Of a stretch of 64,000 nt of DNA, positions 55,759-63,726 are shown in pieces (position 1 is the first letter of the stretch; the number at the start of each line of letters is the position of its first letter). Below the pieces are notes generated by a model. The model ran no database searches. It was not told where the DNA came from and saw only the letters and a list, made by a program, of their open reading frames with translations. Source of the stretch: CANLBN01 sp050633525 (lineage in GTDB: Bacteria > Pseudomonadota > Gammaproteobacteria > Pseudomonadales > Cellvibrionaceae); assembly GCA_050633525.1 (NCBI GenBank), contig JBOEGR010000018.1:62001-126000 (forward strand), in the 5' to 3' direction. The position numbers were made by a program, and so were the translations under genes.

Positions 55759-56148
55759 ATGCCTAAAAACTCAGCTCAACCTAAAACCACACCGTTCACC
55801 CTGCGCCTGACAGCGGCACAACGTGCCTTGTTAGAGCGTAAGGCTGGGAAACTGCCACTGGGTGACTATATTCGGCAAACGGCTCTCTATTGCGAAACAG
55901 TGGCAATAGAGAGCGAGAACCTCTATCCCGCTAACGACAGCATTACTACTCACCAGATACTTGCCGAGCTAGGCCGTTCGCGTATTTCTGAACACCTTAA
56001 TGCCTTGGCTCAATCTGCCAAGTTAGGAACATTAGTCTTAACAGAGGACGAGTCGGCGGTACTGATTGAAGCTTGCGCCGATATTGCCATGATACGGCGG
56101 CGGCTTATGCGAGCCTTGGGCCACAGGGGCGCTGCCAATGATCATTAA
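55759..56148 (+). CDS. mobC: MobC-like mobilisation accessory protein
   Basis: 129 residues. The N-terminal KTTPFTLRLTAAQRALLERKAGKLPLGDYIRQTAL resembles the ribbon-helix-helix start of relaxosome accessory proteins; the C-terminal half is helical. It overlaps the relaxase gene by 11 bases, the common mobC-mobA arrangement. It would bind oriT and help the relaxase. Confidence 0.8.
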   Translation: MPKNSAQPKTTPFTLRLTAAQRALLERKAGKLPLGDYIRQTALYCETVAIESENLYPANDSITTHQILAELGRSRISEHLNALAQSAKLGTLVLTEDESAVLIEACADIAMIRRRLMRALGHRGAANDH

Positions 56149-57421
56149 AGCCAGTCAACGCGGCGGCGCAAATAAGCTGGCAAAGCACTTACTGAATGCC
56201 AACGATAATGAGTATGTCGAAGTGCATGAGGTCAAAGGCTTTATCTCTGGTAATGTCAGAGGCGCGATGAATGAAACCTATGCTATCTCTCGCGGTACAA
56301 AATGTAGGCAGCCTCTCTTTTCGGTTAGCCTCAGCCCTCCAGCTAATGAATATGTACCTGTTTCAACCTTTGAAGAGGTTGCTAGCCGTATCGAAGAGAA
56401 AACAGGCTTAACAGGCCAGCCGCGCTTGATTATCCTGCATGGGAAAGAAGGCCGTAACCATGCTCATGTTATTTGGAGCAGGATTGATAGCCAGAAGATG
56501 AAAGCGATTAACCTGCCATTCTTTAAGAACAAGATGGCAGAGATTTCTAAAGCGCTTTATCTTGAGCATGGCTGGCAATTACCCAAAGGGTTTATTGATC
56601 GCAGCCAGCGCAACCCATTGAACTTCACCTTGGCAGAATGGCAACAGGCTAAAAAGCTGGGGGATCACCCAAAAGTCGCAAAAGCAGCATTACAGGAATG
56701 CTGGGCCATCTCTAAAGGCAAGCAAAGCTTTATCAAAGCATTGGATCAGCGCGGCTATTATTTGGCGCGAGGGGGTCGCCGAGGCTTCGTGGCGGTTGAC
56801 TGGCGCGGTGAGGTCTATTCACTCTCACGAGTTTTAGGCCGCAAGACCAAGGCACTAAAGGAACGTTTAGGTGACACTAAGCATTTGCCTAGCGTTGAAG
56901 AAGTCAAAGCAAAAACAGACCAGCAGTTGGTTAGGAAAATCCAAGTCTTTACAGCCAATATCCAAGGTCAATATCAGCCTAAACTATCGCCATTATTGAT
57001 AAATCGTGATCGCTTGAATGATAATCACCATCAAGAGCGCGAACAACTCAGCAAAGCACAAGAGAAGCGGCATATTGAGAACAGTAAAATCAGGCAAGCC
57101 CGGATCAAAAGAGGCTTACATGGCTTGTGGGATCGATTAACCGGAAAACGCAAACAGCTATTGCAGCAAAATGAGCAAGAGGCCCATGCTGATAAAGAGC
57201 AAAATACCCAAGAGCAAAATAAACTGAATATTCAACACCTTCAAGAACGGCAGTATTTGCAGAAAAATATCGAGGCTCTTCAATCTCAGGAAGAGCAAGC
57301 CCTAAAGGCCATGAGGCAAGCGGTTTTTTCCAAATTGCCAGAAAAAGACATTGCCCGTTACCGCGAACGTTATGAGCAACCAACGCCGCAAAAATCCCGT
57401 GGGCCAAGTTTACAACTATAA
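56138..57421 (+). CDS. mobA: MOB relaxase
   Basis: 427 residues. The N-terminal relaxase domain has the metal-binding histidines in ILHGKEGRNHAHVIWSRID (H101, H108, H110). The nucleophile is probably one of the N-terminal tyrosines (Y26 or Y48). After residue ~280 the protein is a long charged coiled coil. It nicks oriT and pilots DNA into the recipient. No type IV secretion genes are in the window, so the element appears mobilisable rather than self-transmissible on present evidence. Confidence 0.88.
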   Translation: MIIKASQRGGANKLAKHLLNANDNEYVEVHEVKGFISGNVRGAMNETYAISRGTKCRQPLFSVSLSPPANEYVPVSTFEEVASRIEEKTGLTGQPRLIILHGKEGRNHAHVIWSRIDSQKMKAINLPFFKNKMAEISKALYLEHGWQLPKGFIDRSQRNPLNFTLAEWQQAKKLGDHPKVAKAALQECWAISKGKQSFIKALDQRGYYLARGGRRGFVAVDWRGEVYSLSRVLGRKTKALKERLGDTKHLPSVEEVKAKTDQQLVRKIQVFTANIQGQYQPKLSPLLINRDRLNDNHHQEREQLSKAQEKRHIENSKIRQARIKRGLHGLWDRLTGKRKQLLQQNEQEAHADKEQNTQEQNKLNIQHLQERQYLQKNIEALQSQEEQALKAMRQAVFSKLPEKDIARYRERYEQPTPQKSRGPSLQL

Positions 57422-57440
57422 ACTCAAATCGAGATTTTTT

Positions 57441-57665
57441 ATGAGCAAGAAAAAACCGAAGCTGGTCTGCCCCGATGGCGTTAGCCCTTACCTGTATGCC
57501 GAGCGGGTGATGAGTGATGCAGCGCCGCCACCTCCGGCAAGTAAGAGAAAAGCGACACCGCCGCCATACCTGACCATCTGTCCGCACCACTATGACAGCA
57601 TCGTATCCAAAGGCGGCTCTGTCTACGCTCAAAAACGAAAACGAAGTTATGAGCGAGAGCGGTAG
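57441..57665 (+). CDS. Small Cys/His protein
   Basis: 74 residues, not recognised. It has KLVCPDGVSPY and TICPHHYDS around a proline-rich middle (APPPPASKR, ATPPPY), so the Cys and His residues may bind a metal. I chose the ATG at 57441 (GAG upstream). It follows the relaxase on the same strand by 19 bases and may belong to the mobilisation operon. Confidence 0.6.
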   Translation: MSKKKPKLVCPDGVSPYLYAERVMSDAAPPPPASKRKATPPPYLTICPHHYDSIVSKGGSVYAQKRKRSYERER

Positions 57666-57691
57666 CGCTATTTAGGAAAGCGCCATGCTGT

Positions 57692-58267
57692 CTAATTCTT
57701 ATAAGGGTTACCCAATTTAATTGAGCCTAAGAGCTTTTTAAACTCATCGCGGTCAAACCCCGTCACAGTCAAAACATATATTTTATTTTTAGCCATTTTA
57801 GGATGCGTGATATAAGCTTCATAAACTGACGGCGGATTATCTTCCATGCCTTTAACTTTAACCACTACTTTTTTGTCTGCCGTATCTTCGTAGGTGAGAC
57901 TTTTATAGAAAAATATATCCAAGTCATTCCTATCCACTCTATAGAGCTTATCGAAATCACCGGAAAATTCCATCCTGTCGTAAAGCCAATCGGCTGAAAG
58001 CAAGCCAATCGTTTTAATATCCTTTTCGTATTCATACTCAAAAAGTATGCCGCCAAGTAAATACTGCCCCCGCTTAAATTCAGGGTAAATATCGATGAAG
58101 AAACCGTGACCAGTGTAAAAAGGAATGCCTTTTTTTATTGGCTGTGATTTTTGAGATATTTTTTCTGCGGTATTTTTGCAAGGGCCGTTTTCACACTTTA
58201 ATACCTGCTGTGAAAAAGTACCGCAAGAAACGCAGAACAAGGCTAAAAAAATAAGTATATTCTTCAT
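57692..58267 (-). CDS. Exported protein, possible immunity lipoprotein
   Basis: 191 residues. A signal peptide (ILIFLALFCVSCG) ends in an imperfect lipobox (Cys at -3 is atypical). The mature part is mixed alpha/beta and Lys-rich, with no known motif. It is the third gene of a tight operon after hcp and a 117-residue protein (gap 4 bases). A periplasmic protein behind a putative T6SS cargo gene is the usual place of an immunity protein; this is inference. Confidence 0.7.
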   Translation of the reverse strand: MKNILIFLALFCVSCGTFSQQVLKCENGPCKNTAEKISQKSQPIKKGIPFYTGHGFFIDIYPEFKRGQYLLGGILFEYEYEKDIKTIGLLSADWLYDRMEFSGDFDKLYRVDRNDLDIFFYKSLTYEDTADKKVVVKVKGMEDNPPSVYEAYITHPKMAKNKIYVLTVTGFDRDEFKKLLGSIKLGNPYKN

Positions 58268-58271
58268 GGTC

Positions 58272-58625
58272 TTAATACTGCGTCATGTGAACTTTAGTGG
58301 CCCAAAATGCTTTGATAAAATTACGGCATGGAATCGTAGTTTTATCAACTTCAAAAATATGGCGGTCGGCAGTCTTTTTGACCATTTTGAGGAGTTGATT
58401 TCTAAGGTATTTTAATCCGGGTTTTGTTATACCCGCAGGGCTTGGCACATAGTCCATAGCACCCCCGCAATCTCCCAGCCTTTTGATAATCTCTGCTACA
58501 ATTTCGGCAAGCTTATTGTTGATTGTAAAACCATTGGCTTGATTACCGTAAAGGCTTTGTAGGAAAGCTCTAATCATGCCTTTATCTTCTTCGGTTAAAA
58601 CCGCTTTTTCAGTATCTTCACTCAT
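58272..58625 (-). CDS. Unknown 117-residue protein next to hcp
   Basis: Not recognised. Acidic N-terminus, then a helical region (INNKLAEIVAEIIKRLGDCGG) and a basic C-terminal half (LKYLRNQLLKMVKK, then IPCRNFIKAFW). No signal peptide. AAGAGGGA precedes the ATG, 18 bases after the hcp stop. Its size fits the small effectors that travel inside Hcp rings, which are typically encoded beside hcp and followed by an immunity gene. Confidence 0.65.
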   Translation of the reverse strand: MSEDTEKAVLTEEDKGMIRAFLQSLYGNQANGFTINNKLAEIVAEIIKRLGDCGGAMDYVPSPAGITKPGLKYLRNQLLKMVKKTADRHIFEVDKTTIPCRNFIKAFWATKVHMTQY

Positions 58626-58643
58626 GAAAAATTCCCTCTTAAA

Positions 58644-59132
58644 TTAATGTTTTGTATTGGTTGCAGTATCAAAACCTACGGCTTGGGGGGCAAGCATATT
58701 ACCGTCTTCATCATACTGAATATATTTAACGCTCATGCTGGTGAAGCTGATTTTAAATATCTCTAGCGGCCTTGCATTATCATAGGCCATCATTTCAGTA
58801 TCCATTTTAGAAAACAAAGCATTTTCCAGCGTGTATTCTAAAAACACATCTGCGCCATCACCCGCGCCTGTTTTTGTCATATAGATTTTAATTGTTTTGC
58901 CGCGACCACACATAGTTTCGATGAATAGATAAGGTGTTGCCTTGTCCATCCATTTGGTAAAAGTCAGGTCAGAGATAACAGCGTTAGAGCTTTCCCTGTC
59001 TCCTTGGGTTGATGTTGCAGACGTGATTGCACGACTTACACCAAATTCCACTTCTAAAGCGTCAATACAACCTTGATGGTTTTTGTCTGACGTTTCACCT
59101 TTTATATCTGGATGCTGTATGAATATGCTCAT
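58644..59132 (-). CDS. hcp: Orphan Hcp (type VI secretion tube/effector carrier)
   Basis: 162 residues with the Hcp pattern: MSIFIQHPDIKGETSDKNHQ, EVEFGVSRAITSAT, VISDLTFTKWMDKATPYLF and MCGRGKTIKIYMTKTG, ending with the ISFTSMSVKYIQYD strand. Hcp stacks into the tube of the type VI machine and binds small effectors in its lumen. No other T6SS gene is near, so it would use a chromosomal machine. Two small genes follow in the same operon. Confidence 0.88.
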   Translation of the reverse strand: MSIFIQHPDIKGETSDKNHQGCIDALEVEFGVSRAITSATSTQGDRESSNAVISDLTFTKWMDKATPYLFIETMCGRGKTIKIYMTKTGAGDGADVFLEYTLENALFSKMDTEMMAYDNARPLEIFKISFTSMSVKYIQYDEDGNMLAPQAVGFDTATNTKH

Positions 59133-59303
59133 AAATTAACTTACCTGTCGGTTTATTGGTTGGAAGTGCCGAATATATCACAGCAGGAAAATAAATTCCC
59201 AGTGCTATAACGCATTGCTAGCTGCGGGTTAGGCGCTTGGTCTGTGTTAAAGCGGCATGTTATCGTTTTTATGTTGAATGTCGTGCCAGACGTGGCATTT
59301 ATT

Positions 59304-59729
59304 TTAGAGTGCATATTGATCTCCTGCTTTTACGGGTCGGATGTCAATAGTGTTTAGATGCCTCTCATAAATTTGTGGATTCCAGATTTCGAGGTGGTGA
59401 GGTTTTGTGATGATGTGGGCGTGGCGGTTGAGCTTGGTTTTTTGACAGAGTTCAGGCGGCAGCATAATTTTATTATCGTCGTTATGAATCTGGTGCATAA
59501 AGCCCAGCATGAAACGCATCCACCTTCGTTTATAAGCCATATTCGTGCAATGATCGATGAAGTGCTGCTCGATATTTTCCCATGCAGTTTCGCTAAAAAC
59601 TTTGATGCAAGGTAGTGCAATATCAATCGTTGCTAGCAACATTTCTGGCAGTGTAGCGCGGAGTTTTTTAGGCATTGCAAACCTGCCACATTGATCAAGG
59701 GGAACAATATACTCACCATAAATACTCAT
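59304..59729 (-). CDS. MraZ/AbrB-fold DNA-binding regulator on the element
   Basis: 141 residues with the two-half MraZ pattern: GEYIVPLDQCGRFAMPKKLR (compare D-x-x-GR-x-x-(I/M)P), WENIEQHF, then NKIMLPPELCQKTKL and HHLEIWNPQIYE (compare the MraZ F/LEIW ending). MraZ normally controls the division and cell-wall cluster; here it is on a mobile element and coupled to a recombinase. The start at 59729 has GGGAGG upstream and overlaps the preceding gene by ATGA. Diverged second half; could have a new target. Confidence 0.75.
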   Translation of the reverse strand: MSIYGEYIVPLDQCGRFAMPKKLRATLPEMLLATIDIALPCIKVFSETAWENIEQHFIDHCTNMAYKRRWMRFMLGFMHQIHNDDNKIMLPPELCQKTKLNRHAHIITKPHHLEIWNPQIYERHLNTIDIRPVKAGDQYAL

Positions 59730-59920
59730 TCGCGCCTCCCATAAAAATAACGCCAATCCACATCGATGACCTTTTGTAGTTCGCTATAGATTTCACTTTC
59801 CCCTTTGCCATTAATGAGATCAATAATGGTTTCATCATCCTGCGCCGAGCGTGCAATCATCGCGCAATAATGGACGAAGTAACGGCGGTAAAATTCTATT
59901 TTGTGGCGGTCTATCGTCAT
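59726..59920 (-). CDS. 64-residue coupled protein
   Basis: Not recognised. Mostly helical: KIEFYRRYFVHYCAMIARSA then an acidic stretch and IDVDWRYFYGRRE. It overlaps both neighbours by ATGA, in the middle of the recombinase - small protein - MraZ-like operon. The strict coupling argues that it is real and works with them. Confidence 0.7.
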   Translation of the reverse strand: MTIDRHKIEFYRRYFVHYCAMIARSAQDDETIIDLINGKGESEIYSELQKVIDVDWRYFYGRRE

Positions 59921-60399
59921 GATGCTGCTTTCCTTATTTTTGGCCTTTTTTCTGTCTTTGCCTTTTTTACTTTTCGCGGTCTGCCAAGTTTAGAGCCGCG
60001 CAATACCGCAGCCTTGAGACCGTGAATAGTCCTAAGCGCCAAATTGCCAACTTCCCACTCTGCCATTGCTAAAGTAATGGTATAAAACAAGCGCCCATCG
60101 GGCGTGGTGGGATCAAAGCGCTGCGTGATGGATTCAAACGCTACGCCTATGCTGGTTAGCTCATCCAGTGAGCTTAAGCCTTCCACAACATCGCGGAAAG
60201 CGCGATCATAAGCGATAACAACAAGCGTATCTCCAGCTTTAAGCTGCGCCATAACTTGCCGAAAGACCGGACGATCTTTGCTCCGCGCCGATACACCATC
60301 CTCAACACAGATTTTGTCGCATTTATTTTTAAGCTCGTTAATCTGACGATCTGTGTATTGCTTGTTTTTTGAGGTGCGGACATAGCCAATTCTTGTCAT
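59917..60399 (-). CDS. Serine recombinase without the DNA-binding domain
   Basis: 160 residues of resolvase/invertase catalytic domain: IGYVRTSKNKQ with the nucleophile S10, KDRPVFRQVMAQLKAGD, YDRAFRD (D-R-x-x-R) and the linker helix ending GLKAAVLRGSKLGRPRK. The usual C-terminal helix-turn-helix is absent; the protein ends in a Lys/Arg-rich tail. GGAGG precedes the ATG. It heads the three-gene coupled operon. It could be a resolvase for dimers of the element or an inversion enzyme using a partner for DNA recognition. Confidence 0.85.
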   Translation of the reverse strand: MTRIGYVRTSKNKQYTDRQINELKNKCDKICVEDGVSARSKDRPVFRQVMAQLKAGDTLVVIAYDRAFRDVVEGLSSLDELTSIGVAFESITQRFDPTTPDGRLFYTITLAMAEWEVGNLALRTIHGLKAAVLRGSKLGRPRKVKKAKTEKRPKIRKAAS

Positions 60400-60436
60400 G
60401 TTTTAGCAACCTCCAAAACGTGAATTATCATGCAAT

Positions 60437-60450
60437 ATCAATGCGTTGAT
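60437..60450. repeat. Inverted repeat in the recombinase promoter
   Basis: ATCAA, TGCG, TTGAT: a 5-bp perfect repeat around 4 bases, about 38 bases upstream of the recombinase start. A possible operator. Confidence 0.5.
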
Positions 60451-60468
60451 GAAGGTGTGTAGTGTAGA

Positions 60469-60605
60469 CAAAAACGTACGTTTTTTGTCATCGTAAAATT
60501 CAATCATTTGGCAAAACCTCTTTTACTTTAAAATCAGTGACTTACCGTTTTTGGCACCCTTGCAAAAAATGTGAATGCAAAGACTAGCAAAAACGTACGT
60601 TTTTT
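60469..60605. repeat. Two copies of an 18-bp near-palindrome
   Basis: CAAAAACGTACGTTTTTT occurs identically at 60469-60486 and 60588-60605, 119 bp apart. The core A5-CGTACG-T5 is a perfect palindrome; the first copy extends to GAC...GTC. They flank the divergent region between the recombinase operon and the secreted-protein gene, so they may be operators or recombination subsites. Confidence 0.9.
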
Positions 60606-61379
60606 AAGTGCCTGTTCGGGGCGGTTTTAGCAAGTGTTTTCTTGGGCTTTGGGCCTAGTTTTGCACAGGCTGAAACTATCGGTATGCAAGCGGATTCATT
60701 GGATAATGCGAAGGCGCAAGCGCGGGATTTTATCGCGGATACTGACGGTATCGCGGTGATTGTGGAGTATGGGGCGGGCAATGATATTGCGCCTGATATG
60801 GTGGGTGAAGAGTTTGTTCATGTGATCAACCGCCGTGATGTGCCGGGACAATCTTTTACTTATTATTCCAATGATCCGGGCATCAAAATTTCCTATGCCT
60901 TTGATGATATTGTGCTTGGCCCGATGGCATTTAAAACGGCGCAATATAATATCGATAATCGCGTGATCCGCGCTAAAGCCGCCGGACGTGTGGCTAGAAT
61001 CTCATTGGGTGAGCAAAAAACCTTTGATGCCACGCCGGACTATATCAAGAACTGCAAGTATGCGACTTGTGTTGGAATAGCGGGCAGCGAATGGTCGGAG
61101 AATAATCCTTTTGGTGTTGCGATCTCTGTTCGCATGGGGACGAAATCCGCCGTAACAGATGATCAAATTAAAATGGTTTTGAGCAATGATTTTAAGCATT
61201 ATGGCATTGGTCAGATAAAATTCTTTTTTGAACAAAATGATACTCCAGCATCAGGTATGTATTTGCATGTCAGAGGTGGGACGGAAGGCCCATTCGATAT
61301 CGGCAATGTTAGAAAAGAAGTTGGAAGTGTTGCAAGGCGAGCAAAGAATAAAAACCCGGCAACACTGCCTATCCAATAG
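60575..61379 (+). pseudogene. Secreted protein with out-of-frame signal peptide
   Basis: The frame from 60588 to 61379 encodes a signal core (KCLFGAVLASVFLGFG, PSFAQA) and a ~240-residue mature protein with MVGEEFVHVINRRDVPGQ and two cysteines (NCKYATC), but has no ATG or GTG start ahead of the signal core. An ATG at 60575 gives MQRLAKTYVF and then stops; removing one T from the T6 run joins it to the signal core as a complete signal peptide. A TTG at 60642 is the only standard in-frame start and lies inside the signal sequence. No known family. Either frameshifted, phase-variable, or a base error. Confidence 0.6.
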
Positions 61380-62121
61380 GTTTTAAAAAATCTTGGGTAA
61401 AATTAGATCTATCATTCTGAAATTTTTCATCATGTAGCTGATCATCAACATCCAAGACGGCTGTTTTTTGCGTTTCATGCCCCTCTAGCGCTCTGGCGGT
61501 AAAGATATTTTGCTCTGAATTAGCAGCTTCTTCCATTTTTTCTAACAGCACTTGCGTTTGAGCAGCGGTAATAGCAGGTTTTTTAAGATCGTTGGCGATC
61601 ACTTGCGCTGCATCACGATTATAAATTTTTTGCGCCCACTGCGCATAATCTTTTAACTCAGGATCATTTTTATATTGATCCTTGATACTGCCATCATCGT
61701 TGAGCAGTTCATCCACTAATAATTCTTCCAAACGCTCACGATAAGCCTCTATCGTTTCACCTTGTTTGCGCTCAGGGATCATATCTTCATCCAGAATTTT
61801 AAGTGCTAATTCTTCGCGCCATGCATCGCCGTATTTAGCAGTGAACGCGGCTTCCATATGTTCAATGTCTTGATTAAGGTCGTTGATCTGCTGAATGAGT
61901 GCGAAGAGCAGCGCATCTTTTGTGGCGCTGTCTTTGTTGGTATTTTCTGCATTGCGTTTTTGTAAAAGGTCGGCTTGTGCGACTGATAAAACGCTGGAGA
62001 CTTGATCTTCGGTGAGATTGCCAACCGCCACAGATTTAGCCTGCATCTGCCAGTCTAAGATTTTGGATTTCTCTAAGGTATAGGCTGCGTTTATAAAATC
62101 ATCGGATAAATAACTACCCAT
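61369..62121 (-). CDS. Acidic coiled-coil protein
   Basis: 250 residues, not recognised. Highly charged and helical throughout (for example ALFALIQQINDLNQDIEHMEAAF, YRERLEELLVDELLNDD); no signal peptide or membrane segment. I chose the ATG at 62121 (MGSYLSDD) since GAGGTG lies just upstream. It is convergent with the secreted-protein gene, overlapping by 11 bases. Could be structural or a regulator of the element. Confidence 0.7.
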   Translation of the reverse strand: MGSYLSDDFINAAYTLEKSKILDWQMQAKSVAVGNLTEDQVSSVLSVAQADLLQKRNAENTNKDSATKDALLFALIQQINDLNQDIEHMEAAFTAKYGDAWREELALKILDEDMIPERKQGETIEAYRERLEELLVDELLNDDGSIKDQYKNDPELKDYAQWAQKIYNRDAAQVIANDLKKPAITAAQTQVLLEKMEEAANSEQNIFTARALEGHETQKTAVLDVDDQLHDEKFQNDRSNFTQDFLKPIG

Positions 62122-62368
62122 CGCGCACCTCATTTACGGGTGCGCCGCGCTTTACTACAGTAAAGCAGGAAGCAAGATTAAGGTATTTAATCTTGCTTTG
62201 ATTAATACAGTGGTAATGTCCATTCCTTGACATTTAATATCCTCAATAGCGCATGGCTGACCCTGTTGTCCCTGCCGCCCAATATTTACGCGCAGCAGTT
62301 GCTTATCACGTTTACATACAATTTATAGAAAGAATCTTAATGATTGGTTAATAAAAAATATAATGCTT
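62122..62368 (-). other. Leader with RBS hairpin and inverted repeat
   Basis: A stem GCGCACC/GGTGCGC (62123-62129 and 62139-62145) has the downstream gene's Shine-Dalgarno bases in one arm. A second perfect repeat GCTTTACT, AC, AGTAAAGC spans 62149-62166. The rest holds nothing recognisable. Confidence 0.6.
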
Positions 62369-63004
62369 TTAATGATTTTTTGATGTTTCCTGTAACAGTG
62401 CCATAATTTTGATTGCAGTATCAATCGACACATCAGATAGTTTGAGATCACAAGATAAACTACCATAGCCATTTGTTTCTATTTTACCGCTGCGATAATT
62501 GCTGCCTTCTTCTGGTCTGTAAATATGATAGGTGCGGCTGGTGCTGTGGCGGTTATCGTGATAATCCCGTAAATCTGGCATAACACAGCGCAAAACATGT
62601 TCCACCTGTTCTATTTGCTCAATCCTATCTTTATATCGCTGCGCTGCTTCTTCGGCTTTAACCAGCATTTTTTCATAGTCCGGTAATAATCGCCTCTGAA
62701 TATCTGCGGCAATATGGCGCGGGTTTCGAGTGGGTGAAACATTAATCGAGGGACTGGAAGATGGCAGATACGCATGGCGCTGCTGCTGCCAGCTCAAGCC
62801 ATAATCAGGGCATTCACCGCTAATCGTGACTTTGCCTTTACTTCTATAACTTTGATAAAGCCTTATGGCTTTGTAATGATCGCCAAGAATACGTACTCCT
62901 TGATACTGCTTGTCAGTATCAACGGGGCGGCGGTCAACCCGCCACCCGTCAGGCATATAATGCGCTATGTATGCTGCCAACTTTAAAAGATCGTCATAAT
63001 TCAT
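62369..63004 (-). CDS. Hypothetical element protein
   Basis: 211 residues, not recognised. The N-terminal half reads like a small alpha/beta fold (LAAYIAHYMPDGWRVDRRP then YKAIRLYQSYRSKGKVTISGE); the middle is a coiled coil (LVKAEEAAQRYKDRIEQIEQVE). I chose the ATG at 63004 with AGGGGG upstream. It follows the J-domain gene by 9 bases and probably shares its transcript. Confidence 0.7.
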   Translation of the reverse strand: MNYDDLLKLAAYIAHYMPDGWRVDRRPVDTDKQYQGVRILGDHYKAIRLYQSYRSKGKVTISGECPDYGLSWQQQRHAYLPSSSPSINVSPTRNPRHIAADIQRRLLPDYEKMLVKAEEAAQRYKDRIEQIEQVEHVLRCVMPDLRDYHDNRHSTSRTYHIYRPEEGSNYRSGKIETNGYGSLSCDLKLSDVSIDTAIKIMALLQETSKNH

Positions 63005-63013
63005 CACTACCCC

Positions 63014-63532
63014 CTATGCTTTGGCATGTTTAAGCTGATAATCACGGCGCGTATGGGGTTTACTGCTGCCGTATTTATCGCGGATTTCATCCATGCTTAA
63101 ACTGCCACGGCTGGAACTTCTCCAATCATCAGGACGAAAATACCACTGCTTTTTCTTTGAGGCGTATTTAAAACCAGCTTCTTTTAAAATCTCCTTATGG
63201 CGTTTTGTTTCACCGGATACCCACACCCAAGCCCCACAAATTTCTATATCCAAGCCCTCAAGACTAATGATTTTATTGAGGACTTCGTTCACGGCTTCGG
63301 AATAATTCTGTTCTCCTTCGCTATTATCGCTTTGATGGTCACTTGCTGGAATCTCGCCACTATAATCTTTTAACACCGCATAAGCTTCATTAATCATTTT
63401 CATCATATCGGCCCCTGCGGGATTCTTATCGGGGTGATATTTTTGGGCGGCTAATCGGTAGGCTTTTTTAATCTCGGCTGGTGTTACTGTTCCAGTAAGG
63501 TTTAATAATCGAGCTGCGTCTTTAATATTCAT
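63014..63532 (-). CDS. J-domain protein
   Basis: 172 residues. The N-terminal ~60 residues form a J domain with the HPD motif in YRLAAQKYHPDKNPAG, which stimulates Hsp70 ATPase. The C-terminal half has GAWVWVSGETKRHKEIL and a KKQWYFRPDDW segment, a domain I associate with J-proteins of mobile elements. No DnaJ zinc finger. It would recruit the host DnaK to an element-specific client, perhaps a replication or transfer protein. Confidence 0.88.
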   Translation of the reverse strand: MNIKDAARLLNLTGTVTPAEIKKAYRLAAQKYHPDKNPAGADMMKMINEAYAVLKDYSGEIPASDHQSDNSEGEQNYSEAVNEVLNKIISLEGLDIEICGAWVWVSGETKRHKEILKEAGFKYASKKKQWYFRPDDWRSSSRGSLSMDEIRDKYGSSKPHTRRDYQLKHAKA

Positions 63533-63537
63533 GGCTC

Positions 63538-63726
63538 TTACTCTCCCTTTGCATTGATAATAAGGGTGTTAAGAGACCAGCCGCATAGACAGACCAGCGT
63601 ATCATCTATAGCATTTTTCTCTTTGTCTGTTGCCTGCTTGTATCGTTTTTTGAGCAAATCACTTTGCTTATCTCTGTTTGCATCATCGCTCCACATTTCT
63701 TCAAAAATTATTTCTATCAAGTTCAT
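63538..63726 (-). CDS. Small helical protein
   Basis: 62 residues, not recognised: acidic N-terminus (LIEIIFEEMWSDDANRD), Lys-rich middle, and a C-terminal LVCLCGWSLNTLI. I chose the ATG at 63726 since AAGGTGA lies 6 bases upstream. It is first of the row with the J-domain gene (5-base gap). Confidence 0.6.
   Translation of the reverse strand: MNLIEIIFEEMWSDDANRDKQSDLLKKRYKQATDKEKNAIDDTLVCLCGWSLNTLIINAKGE

Noticed and set aside
59304..59729. Chromosomal mraZ of the division/cell-wall cluster
   Set aside because: No rsmH, ftsL or other dcw genes follow, and the gene is coupled to a recombinase on the element; only the fold is shared.
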